From Geothermobacter hydrogeniphilus (GTDB taxonomy: Bacteria; Desulfobacterota; Desulfuromonadia; Desulfuromonadales; Geothermobacteraceae), in contig NZ_PPFX01000018.1 in assembly GCF_002898515.1 (NCBI RefSeq), positions 1 through 64,000 of the forward strand: DNA of 64,000 bases, given 5' to 3'. Below the pieces are notes generated by a model. That model was not told the origin of the DNA and ran no database searches. It saw nothing but the letters and a program-made list of their open reading frames with translations. The stretch's first letter is position 1, and every line of letters begins with the position of its first letter. The translations under genes and the position numbers were made by a program. Of the stretch, positions 31,078 through 38,070 are shown in pieces.

Positions 31078-31545
31078 ATGAAGAAGATCTTCTCCCCGCT
31101 TGCGGTTCTGATTATCTGCCTTGCCGTTCTGGCGGCATGCTCGACCATGAACAACAGCTTCCAGCTGCCGAACAACCACCCTTCACCTGATGACCTCGGT
31201 GAACAGCCCAAGGTCTGCACCAACTGTCATGACGCCCGGGGGGACATTCCCTTCGAGCGTTTCGTGCATGGTCCGACCTGGGGAGAGAACCACCGCCAGG
31301 CTGCCTACCAGGGAGAACGGGTCTGCGCCCTCTGCCACCAGACCAGCTTCTGCAACGACTGTCATGCCACCCGGGTGGAACTGAAGCCGTCGCTCAGGCA
31401 TCAGACCGATAACGTCCGGCGCATGCCGCATCGGGGCGATTATCTCAGCCGTCACCGTATCGACGGCCGGGTCGACCCGACGTCCTGTTTCCGTTGTCAT
31501 GGCAATCCCAAGGCCGCAGCGACCTGCGTGACCTGTCACGGCTAG
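31078..31545 (+). CDS. pentahaem c-type cytochrome lipoprotein
   Basis: A 155-aa exported lipoprotein. The signal peptide MKKIFSPLAVLIICLAVLAAC ends in a lipobox (LAAC). Five canonical haem sites follow: CTNCH, CALCH, CNDCH, CFRCH and CVTCH. Extra histidines (HGPTWGENH, RHQTDN, HRGDYLSRH) can supply distal ligands. ACAGGAG precedes ATG 31078. An upstream in-frame ATG overlaps the porin gene but would hide the signal peptide. Between a barrel and a large multihaem lipoprotein, it likely passes electrons across or at the outer membrane. Confidence 0.88.
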   Translation: MKKIFSPLAVLIICLAVLAACSTMNNSFQLPNNHPSPDDLGEQPKVCTNCHDARGDIPFERFVHGPTWGENHRQAAYQGERVCALCHQTSFCNDCHATRVELKPSLRHQTDNVRRMPHRGDYLSRHRIDGRVDPTSCFRCHGNPKAAATCVTCHG

Positions 31546-31562
31546 AGCCACAGGAGGGAAGG

Positions 31563-34013
31563 ATGATGAAGCGTTTTCTGTCGATACTATTTGCCATATC
31601 GCTCCTGGGTGCCCTGCTTTACGGCTGTTCCAGCAGCAGTTCCGATGCTCCGCGGATCGGCACTGCCCACCCGGAGGGATGGGTAACCCTGCATGCGAGT
31701 GATGCACGGGCTGAGCAAAAGAGTTGTAAAAGCTGCCATGGCCTCGACCTCGCGGGTAGTGGTAATGCTGTCAGCTGCTTCTCCTGTCATCTCGACGGAC
31801 TTCCAGTTCGGTTGCATCCGGTTTCCTGGGAGGATGCCACTGGTTCAATTGTTCCCGGCCATAAGGTGTGGCCGGATAGTTTCAGTTGGACCAGTTGTGC
31901 GGTTGCGGCCTGTCATGGTGCTGATTTGCAGGGAGGAGTGGCCGCCCCTAGCTGTCTAGCCTGTCATCCCGACCCCAGCAGCATGGCCCCACATGCCTTG
32001 CCTTTTACCGATCCTGTCGATCATGGAACCCCTGCCAAGTCAGGTCAGAATTATTGTCTGCACTGCCATGGTACGCCGCCCAACAATGTGGATGGTGGAA
32101 TGACCACCAGCGCGGCGATCTGGGGAAACAACTTCAGCGTGAATGGTAATTGCTCCAACTGTCACAAACATGCCGGGGCGCACCCGACCAACTGGCAGGG
32201 CGATAATGATAACGGGACGGGAACTGATGTTCAGGATCCTGCTTATGATTCCAGCCATCGCGGTATTGAGCAGACCACTCAGAATACCAGCTGCGCTCTC
32301 TGTCACAAGGTTAATGGGCCGGGGAGCGGACCTGTACCTGCCGCGCCAAGCTGTTTCTCCAGTGAACATGACAATGCCAACGGAACGCGGATCAACGGCA
32401 ATATACCGGCCTGCCATTCGAGTGGTCCGCGTACGGCCAATCACCCTCTGGGTACGGATTGGAGAGCGGCGAGCGGACACGGTAAACAGGCCAAGGCCGA
32501 CCTGACGAAGTGCCAGCAATGTCATGCCGACAAGCCGGCAGGAGGCCCGGGAAGCAACCCGCGCTTTGATGTCGCGCTGGGCAATCTGACGAACGGTTGT
32601 GAGACTTGCCATGCCTTCCAGACTGCCCACCCCGTTGACTGGGCCGGGCCCAATAACACCTTTCATTATTCCGCCGGCAACATCCAGAAGGCCTGTACGC
32701 TCTGTCATGGAGTGGCTCTTGACGGTGTCGGTGGGGCTCCGACCGCGATCAGTTGCAAGGACTGTCACGCGGAGACCGTGGCTTTTACGCTGGACTGTAC
32801 CAAGTGCCATGGATTCCCGCCGGATGGGACGGGAGACATCGAAGTTGTTATCGAAGGCGGCCAACCGGTAGATCATAAAAATGTCAGTGTTGTCGCCAGC
32901 CATGACACCTGCGCCACTTGTCACGGTGTCAAGCAGACCGGAACCGGCAGCAGTGGAGAACTCAATCCATCGGCAAATTATGCGGCCTTCGATAAGACTA
33001 CAGATACGATCGGTGACCACTGGAATGGCCAGATCAACATGAACGGACCATCGGTAAATGATCCGAGCAACACCAGTGGACAGAATGTAGGGGCAGGTTA
33101 CGACCCGGCCACGTTCGGTTGTGATGCGGCCTGCCATAGCACAGGCCCCAATGACGCCGCTCATCAGTTGTCAGATTCATTGCTGCCGGTGAAATTCGGT
33201 GATTTCGGGACCGGTGCGCCGCATGTTGTTGGTGACAGTTGGTTGACGCTTTCGGCCCATGCTACCCAGGCTGTTGCCGGAAGCCTCGATTGTGTCGGTT
33301 GTCATACTCAGACCGGGGGCGGGGTCAATCCACCCTGCCAGGGCTGTCATCAGGTTGCGCCGAAGATGGACTTGACCCAGGCTGGATGCAGTTCCTGCCA
33401 CAGTGTCCCCCCTGATGGCGCCACGCCGGTCGCGACAGCTCCCAATCGTGCCGGGAAACATGCAACCCATGATGGTTTTACCACTGAAACGGCCGATTGC
33501 AGCGCATGCCATGAGGGTGGCGGAAGCGACTCCTTATCCCACTACGACCGGACCGACCAGACAACTCCCAACTTGCCTGCGGATATCAGCTTCCCGGCCG
33601 CCTACAATGCCAAGAGCGGCGCTGCGGGTTACGATACCGCAAGTCAAACCTGCTCCGCGGTCATTTGTCATGGCGGGCAGACCACTCCAGACTGGGCATC
33701 GGGCTCGTTGCCAACGACCGATCCCGCGACCAGCAATGCCTATTGCCAGGCCTGCCATGTTGCGGGCACGGGTCAGTACAACGGATATTCTTCAGGCCAG
33801 CATGACCGCCATGTGAATAGTGAAAACCGTAAATGTGTTGAATGCCATGACCAGACGATTCTGCAGTCTGGTGTGGGGGGGACGGGACCGACTCATTGGA
33901 GTGATCTTTCCACGTCAGTTTTTGAACTGGATCCGGCCAAGACGATTGAAAGCAGTGTCAATTATGATGGGACCAGTTGCAACCCCAGCTGTCATGGGAG
34001 TGAAACTTGGTAA
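31563..34013 (+). CDS. large multihaem c-type cytochrome lipoprotein with CxxxxCH/CxxCH units
   Basis: An 816-aa lipoprotein: signal peptide and lipobox LLGALLYGC near residue 22. I count 18 canonical CxxCH motifs. There are also two CxxxxCH (CAVAACH, CSAVICH) and two CxxxCH (CDAACH, CNPSCH), plus one CFSS...NIPACH pair far apart. CxxxxCH followed by CxxCH is the hallmark of Geobacter-type surface cytochrome repeats. The protein is rich in Gly, Ser, Thr and Asn between haems, as expected for an extracellular cytochrome. AGGAGGGAAGG precedes the start. A strong terminator follows. Confidence 0.88.
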   Translation: MMKRFLSILFAISLLGALLYGCSSSSSDAPRIGTAHPEGWVTLHASDARAEQKSCKSCHGLDLAGSGNAVSCFSCHLDGLPVRLHPVSWEDATGSIVPGHKVWPDSFSWTSCAVAACHGADLQGGVAAPSCLACHPDPSSMAPHALPFTDPVDHGTPAKSGQNYCLHCHGTPPNNVDGGMTTSAAIWGNNFSVNGNCSNCHKHAGAHPTNWQGDNDNGTGTDVQDPAYDSSHRGIEQTTQNTSCALCHKVNGPGSGPVPAAPSCFSSEHDNANGTRINGNIPACHSSGPRTANHPLGTDWRAASGHGKQAKADLTKCQQCHADKPAGGPGSNPRFDVALGNLTNGCETCHAFQTAHPVDWAGPNNTFHYSAGNIQKACTLCHGVALDGVGGAPTAISCKDCHAETVAFTLDCTKCHGFPPDGTGDIEVVIEGGQPVDHKNVSVVASHDTCATCHGVKQTGTGSSGELNPSANYAAFDKTTDTIGDHWNGQINMNGPSVNDPSNTSGQNVGAGYDPATFGCDAACHSTGPNDAAHQLSDSLLPVKFGDFGTGAPHVVGDSWLTLSAHATQAVAGSLDCVGCHTQTGGGVNPPCQGCHQVAPKMDLTQAGCSSCHSVPPDGATPVATAPNRAGKHATHDGFTTETADCSACHEGGGSDSLSHYDRTDQTTPNLPADISFPAAYNAKSGAAGYDTASQTCSAVICHGGQTTPDWASGSLPTTDPATSNAYCQACHVAGTGQYNGYSSGQHDRHVNSENRKCVECHDQTILQSGVGGTGPTHWSDLSTSVFELDPAKTIESSVNYDGTSCNPSCHGSETW

Positions 34014-34080
34014 AGGTATTTCCGGCAGAACCGGGTATTTATCCTGCCGGACCTTAACCCCATGAATTGTAACGAAGAAA

Positions 34081-34120
34081 GGGGACGTACTCCGATGGAG
34101 CACGTCCCCTTGTTATTTTT
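34081..34120. terminator. strong bidirectional terminator hairpin
   Basis: GGGGACGT and ACGTCCCC form a perfect 8-bp stem, extended inside by CTCC/GGAG, followed by a T-rich run. It lies between the convergent multihaem cytochrome gene and tatA. Confidence 0.75.
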
Positions 34121-34139
34121 AACGCTGGCCGTTTTCTGT

Positions 34140-34364
34140 TCAGCTTTTCTTGTCCGGCCCGTTCTCCGTCCTGTCGTCGGGTTTCTTCCCCCCAAGGAAG
34201 CGTTCCAGCAACCCCGTCGGGCTGAGGACGCTGCGTTTGGCCTCATCGACCTTCTTCACCGTGCCGAAGATCTTGCCCGCCATCGCTCCGGCCCGTCCCG
34301 GGCCGAAGACCAGCACCAGGATCAGGACGAGTATTCCGATTTCCATCCAGCCGAGTCCGAACAT
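34140..34364 (-). CDS. tatA: TatA/E-type twin-arginine translocase subunit
   Basis: A 74-aa protein with one short N-terminal membrane helix (WMEIGILVLILVLVF). The family FGPGRAGAMAGKIFGTVKK hinge and amphipathic helix follow, then a charged tail (KKPDDRTENGPDKKS). TatA forms the protein-conducting assembly for folded Tat substrates. It stands alone, with no tatC next to it. The FGP hinge motif and length make TatA/E more likely than TatB. Confidence 0.85.
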   Translation of the reverse strand: MFGLGWMEIGILVLILVLVFGPGRAGAMAGKIFGTVKKVDEAKRSVLSPTGLLERFLGGKKPDDRTENGPDKKS

Positions 34365-34454
34365 GCCTGCATCCTAGCCCAGACGGGGGCAACTGGCAAG
34401 GATGGACATCCGGATTTCTTTGCGTTATCCTGACTGCAATTGTCAGTTATTATG

Positions 34455-34660
34455 TTAAAAACCTGAGGCCGCCAAGACGCCAAGGGCGCCAAGAAAACCT
34501 TTTTTAACGGAGAGACGCAGAGCAGGAGAGAACGCAGAGCAACCCCAAGCCTGGATTCAGGGTTTTAAATTCTCCTAAATGGATTTTCTTCATCTCTGCC
34601 CCTCTCCGCCTCTGCGTTAAACAGGTTTTGACTTTCTTGGCGCCCTTGGCGTCTTGAGCG
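34455..34660. repeat. large inverted repeat with GGCGCCAAG and CTCTGCG words
   Basis: The left part (ccgccaagacgccaagggcg, then ccaagaaaacc and ggagagacgcagag) is mirrored by the right part (ctccgcctctgcgttaaacagg, ttcttggcgcccttggcgtc). It is the same family as 27465-27625. It leaves no other content in the 337-base gap 34365-34701. Confidence 0.65.
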
Positions 34661-34701
34661 AACAGCGTGAGCGGGCGGCTCGTGAATCAAGGATTTTCTT
34701 C

Positions 34702-35763
34702 ATGAACATCGAACAGATGAAGCTGGTTCTCAAGGAGATGCTGGCGAAAACTGACCTGACACCCTGCGTGGTGGGGCACCGCGGGGTCGGCAAGACGGCC
34801 GGGATCATCCAGGCGGTCAGGGATCTTGAACGCGACTATGTCTCTTTGCGTCTCGGCCAGATGGAGGTCGGCGACCTGGTCGGCATTCCCTGGCGGGATG
34901 GCAACACCATGCACTGGTCACGTCCCTCCTGGTGGCCCGGGGATGACGCGTCGCCGACCGTGGTCCATTGCGACGAATTAAACCGGGCCCAGCAGGAGGA
35001 TACCCTGCAGGCGATCTTCCAGTTCGTCGAACCGCCGGCCGAGGGGCTGCGGCGGGCGCTGCACACCCACCGGCTGCATCCAAAGCACCGGGTGGTGGTC
35101 TCCATCAACCCGCCTGACGGCAGCTACCAGGTGGCGACCCTCGACCGCGCCCTGCTCGACCGCATGGTGCTGATCTATGTCGAGACCGATTACCAGTGCT
35201 GGGCGCGGCATGCCCGCAGCCGGGACTTCGACGGTGACGTGCAGCAGTTTCTCTCCGCCAGCCCGGCGCTGCTGGCGCGGCAGGGCAGTCCCCTCGACCT
35301 GCAGGTCGAACCGACCGAACGCGCCTGGGAGATGGTCAGCACCCTGAAAAAATATTGCCGCCTGCCGCGGGAACTGGAGATGGAGGTCTATGCCGGGATC
35401 GTCGGTCAGGAAGCGGCGGTGGCTTTTATGCAGTGGTGCCGGGAACGGAAGGAACGCCCGGTGACCGGACGGGACATCCTGGAAAACTGGGAGGAGGTGG
35501 CTGAACGAGTCAGGAGCCAGCGTCATGATCTGCTGGCGGCGACCCTCAGTGACCTGGTTACCACCCTGGAAACGGCTCCGCAGCTGGCCGAGGCCGGCGA
35601 AGCCAACCTGGTCGCCTGCATCGGCAGCCTGCCGCGAGACCTGCAGTTCGGCCTGGTCAAGTCGCTGCTGAAGATTCCCGCCGTCGCCGCCATCCTCGCC
35701 AAGGATGAGCATGACGCGGTGGTTTACGATGCTATCGCCGCGTTGAGCCGGGAGGCGTCGTGA
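34702..35763 (+). CDS. MoxR-type AAA+ ATPase
   Basis: The 353-aa protein has a Walker A GHRGVGKTAGI near residue 27 and a Walker B VVHCDELNRAQQEDT. Sensor regions follow in VVVSINPPDGSYQVATLDRALLDRMVLI, then a helical C-terminal domain. MoxR ATPases work with VWA proteins as chaperone- or insertase-like pairs, and a VWA protein is encoded 163 bases downstream. AAGGA precedes ATG 34702 by 8 bases. The molecular client is unknown. Confidence 0.85.
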   Translation: MNIEQMKLVLKEMLAKTDLTPCVVGHRGVGKTAGIIQAVRDLERDYVSLRLGQMEVGDLVGIPWRDGNTMHWSRPSWWPGDDASPTVVHCDELNRAQQEDTLQAIFQFVEPPAEGLRRALHTHRLHPKHRVVVSINPPDGSYQVATLDRALLDRMVLIYVETDYQCWARHARSRDFDGDVQQFLSASPALLARQGSPLDLQVEPTERAWEMVSTLKKYCRLPRELEMEVYAGIVGQEAAVAFMQWCRERKERPVTGRDILENWEEVAERVRSQRHDLLAATLSDLVTTLETAPQLAEAGEANLVACIGSLPRDLQFGLVKSLLKIPAVAAILAKDEHDAVVYDAIAALSREAS

Positions 35764-35813
35764 ATTGATTTCACTACCAAAAGATCAGGGTTTCCAGGAC
35801 CCCCCCCCTCAAT

Positions 35814-35834
35814 CCCCCCTATAAAATAGGGGGG
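35814..35834. repeat. CCCCCCTAT/ATAGGGGGG hairpin
   Basis: A perfect 9-bp stem with a 3-base loop, flanked by further C-runs and G-runs (to 35858). It lies in the gap between the ATPase and VWA genes and could affect their coupling. There is no U-run. Confidence 0.6.
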
Positions 35835-35926
35835 AAGCAAGCGTAGCGCAGCAGGGGGGTGCTCGTTGTGGAATGATCAATTTTTACCTGCCTGTCAGAT
35901 TCAGGGCATAGTTACGGCTTCAAGTT

Positions 35927-37120
35927 ATGGAAATCCTGCAGAATGCCATCATCCGGATGTTGAAGCGACGCCCCTTTTACGGTCAGCTGCTGCTTGCCTG
36001 CGACCGCCGCGGCGGGGATGCCGAGAGCTTTGGCCTGCATCTGCAGAACGGCACCCCGGTGCTGACCTGCGGTGACAATTTTCTCAAGCAGTATCCGTTG
36101 CCGGTGCAGGAGGCGCTGCTTGAACACCTGCTGCTGCACCTGCTGCACCTGCACCCGGCGCGCGGCAAGGGACGCCATCCGCTGGTCTGGGATATCGCCT
36201 GCGATCTGGCGATCAATCCCTCCATCGAAAGCCTTCCGGAATATGCCACCCTGCCGGAAGCCTATGACTTGCCGGACGGGTTGGCGGCCGAGGAGTATGA
36301 GCAACTTCTTCTGCGTCGCTTCGGACTCGGCAACCAGCGCGGTGAAGGGCAGGGGAATGCCGACCGCAGCGCGGCCGGCAGCGATCAGCTCGGGACCGGA
36401 GAGGACAACCAGGAGCTTGAGCAGGCCGCCCGCCAGCGCAACCGGTTGGACAGCCACCGCGACTGGCCGGAGGCGGACAGCACCCCGTTGCGGCTGGCGG
36501 AGCAGGTGGTGCGGCAACTGGTGCGTGATGCTCATCGTAAAAGCGACGGCACGGTGCCGGCGGGGCTTGAGGCCCTTGTCGCCGGCTATCTCGCGCCGCC
36601 GGCCATCCCCTGGCGCGAGGTGCTACGCCAGTTTGTCGCCACTGCCGGCCGGGTCGGTCGGACCGGTACCTGGAAACGCGAGCATCGCCGTTTCGGACAT
36701 GAGACCCCCGGGCAACGCAAGCGGCGGCGGCTCAATCTGCTGGTCGGCATCGATGTGTCCGATTCGACCATGGTGCCCGAACTCCGTGAAAATTTTGCCC
36801 GGGAACTGCTGCAGATCGCCCGCGGTCGTGACAGCCGGTTGACGGTCCTCTACAGCGGCAGCCGTATCCAGCAGATCCGGCGTTTTTCCAGCAGCAACGT
36901 GGTTCACGAGGTCTTCCACGGCGGCGGTTTCACCGATCTGCGCCCGGTGTTCGACTATGCCCGCGAGATGCGGCCGCAACCGGCAGCCATCATCTACCTG
37001 ACCGACGGTTACGGCGAGGCACCGGAAACAATGAAAATCCCCACCCTCTGGGTGCTGACCGCCGACGGGCGCAAGCCGGCCGACTGGGGGGTGGAACTGC
37101 GGTTGGGGGATGAGACGTGA
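35927..37120 (+). CDS. VWA-like protein with degenerate metallopeptidase-like N-terminus (DUF2201 type)
   Basis: The 397-aa protein has an N-terminal region whose helix EALLEHLLLHLLHLHPAR (61-78) lines up with the HExxH-like helix of DUF2201 proteins, but reads HLLLH at 67-71. The glutamate needed for zinc-peptidase chemistry is absent. The C-terminal VWA-like domain has a MIDAS: DVSDS, a Thr in GGGFTDL, and an Asp in YLTDGYG. A charged, Gln/Gly-rich linker (about 140-175) separates them. It probably partners with the MoxR ATPase upstream. No strong Shine-Dalgarno sequence is seen before the ATG. Confidence 0.8.
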   Translation: MEILQNAIIRMLKRRPFYGQLLLACDRRGGDAESFGLHLQNGTPVLTCGDNFLKQYPLPVQEALLEHLLLHLLHLHPARGKGRHPLVWDIACDLAINPSIESLPEYATLPEAYDLPDGLAAEEYEQLLLRRFGLGNQRGEGQGNADRSAAGSDQLGTGEDNQELEQAARQRNRLDSHRDWPEADSTPLRLAEQVVRQLVRDAHRKSDGTVPAGLEALVAGYLAPPAIPWREVLRQFVATAGRVGRTGTWKREHRRFGHETPGQRKRRRLNLLVGIDVSDSTMVPELRENFARELLQIARGRDSRLTVLYSGSRIQQIRRFSSSNVVHEVFHGGGFTDLRPVFDYAREMRPQPAAIIYLTDGYGEAPETMKIPTLWVLTADGRKPADWGVELRLGDET

Positions 37121-37135
37121 GATGGGAGATGGGAG

Positions 37136-37540
37136 ATGCAGCAGACTGAAGCGATGACGGAAGACTCGGTCCGTGAACTGGTCGAAGCCGCCGGGGCGCG
37201 GGTGATGTCGCGCGGCGGCCGGACGGAGCATTATGGTTCGCCGCGGGAATTTTCCTTCGAGGTCAAGGCGGTGTTTGCCAACGGCCTGGCGCTGCATATT
37301 ATTGCCCGCCAGTACAATTACCGTGACCCCTGGGAGGCCGAGGGTCGGGTCAACGACCTGGTCGACGTGACGCTGATTCAGGGCGGCGGTCCAAGCTGCC
37401 TGCCGAAGGGGCACGCCTGGTTCCAGGGGCGGGACGAGGAGGAGGGGGTCGACTGGCCGGGCTTGCGGCAGATCGTCGAAGTGGTCAGCAGTTTGAACCC
37501 TAAGGTAATAGAACTACAGAGACTAACCGGCGATTTGTGA
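37136..37540 (+). CDS. unknown 134-aa protein, third gene after MoxR/VWA
   Basis: No family is recognised. The protein is soluble, with a basic/aromatic middle (SPREFSFEVKAVFANGLALHIIARQYNYRDPWE) and no Cys pair or signal peptide. It begins 15 bases after the VWA stop. The leader is two tandem GATGGGA heptads, of which the first GGGAG is spaced 7 bases from ATG 37136. The tight spacing suggests it is translated with the VWA gene. A REP-like element starts 4 bases after its stop. Confidence 0.65.
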   Translation: MQQTEAMTEDSVRELVEAAGARVMSRGGRTEHYGSPREFSFEVKAVFANGLALHIIARQYNYRDPWEAEGRVNDLVDVTLIQGGGPSCLPKGHAWFQGRDEEEGVDWPGLRQIVEVVSSLNPKVIELQRLTGDL

Positions 37541-37544
37541 GGTA

Positions 37545-37752
37545 GGGGCGACTCTTTTCCGCCAACTCTGTGTTGCGGCCCTCTTCGCTTGTGCGACGTA
37601 GATGCCGCTACGCCTCCGCGCTCATCGGGGAGCAGGGGCGGTTCTTTTCCACCAACTCTGCGTTGCGTTCCTCTTCGCTTGTGCGACATAGCTGCCGCTA
37701 TGTCTCCGCGCTTATCGGGACGCGCCTTGATTTGGCGAAAAATCCCTCGCCC
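37545..37752. repeat. REP-like type A: truncated copy plus full copy
   Basis: A truncated unit (37545-37630) and a complete unit (37635-37752) reproduce the arrangement at 26943-27152, with arms ggggcggttcttttccacca and ttggcgaaaaatccctcgcc. The remaining gap to 37893 holds a GGGGACTGTCCCC hairpin (37783-37813) and a gcctctgcgtctctgcgcga word. Confidence 0.75.
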
Positions 37753-37893
37753 TTGAACTGGCGCGTGGTGACGGGACGCTCCAAGGGACTGTCCCCGAAG
37801 CGGGACTGTCCCTCTCGAAACATCCGCCTCTGCGTCTCTGCGCGAGATACGGAGTTCGGTCTTCCGCTTTTGGATCCCTTGGCGCCTCGGGGC

Positions 37894-38067
37894 CTAATCC
37901 TTCGATTTTCCCTGTTTTTTCTCCAACTCCTCCACCCGCCTGCGCAATTCGTTACTGAGGGTCACCTGGCCGTCGAGAACGCAGCCACGCCGACCGGGGA
38001 TGCACTCCCCGCCGAGTTTGCGGCAGCAGTCGCCACTGGCGTCATAGTTGATGCAGGCGAAGGTCAT
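37894..38067 (-). CDS. small Cys-rich protein coupled to selB (57 aa)
   Basis: This 57-aa ORF starts at the ATG at 38067, three bases after the selB stop, with GGAG six bases upstream inside the selB end. It carries five cysteines in the first half (Cys5, Cys14-Cys15, Cys22, Cys29), and the second half is a charged helix ending LRRRVEELEKKQGKSKD. There is no signal peptide or internal TGA. No family is recognised. The Cys spacing could bind zinc or an iron-sulfur cluster, or act in thiol/selenide handling. The last two functions are guesses from its position. Confidence 0.7.
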   Translation of the reverse strand: MTFACINYDASGDCCRKLGGECIPGRRGCVLDGQVTLSNELRRRVEELEKKQGKSKD

Positions 38068-38070
38068 CTG

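Noticed and set aside
34140-34364. TatB rather than TatA
   Set aside because: The length, the FGPGRAG hinge and the short charged tail fit TatA/E better.
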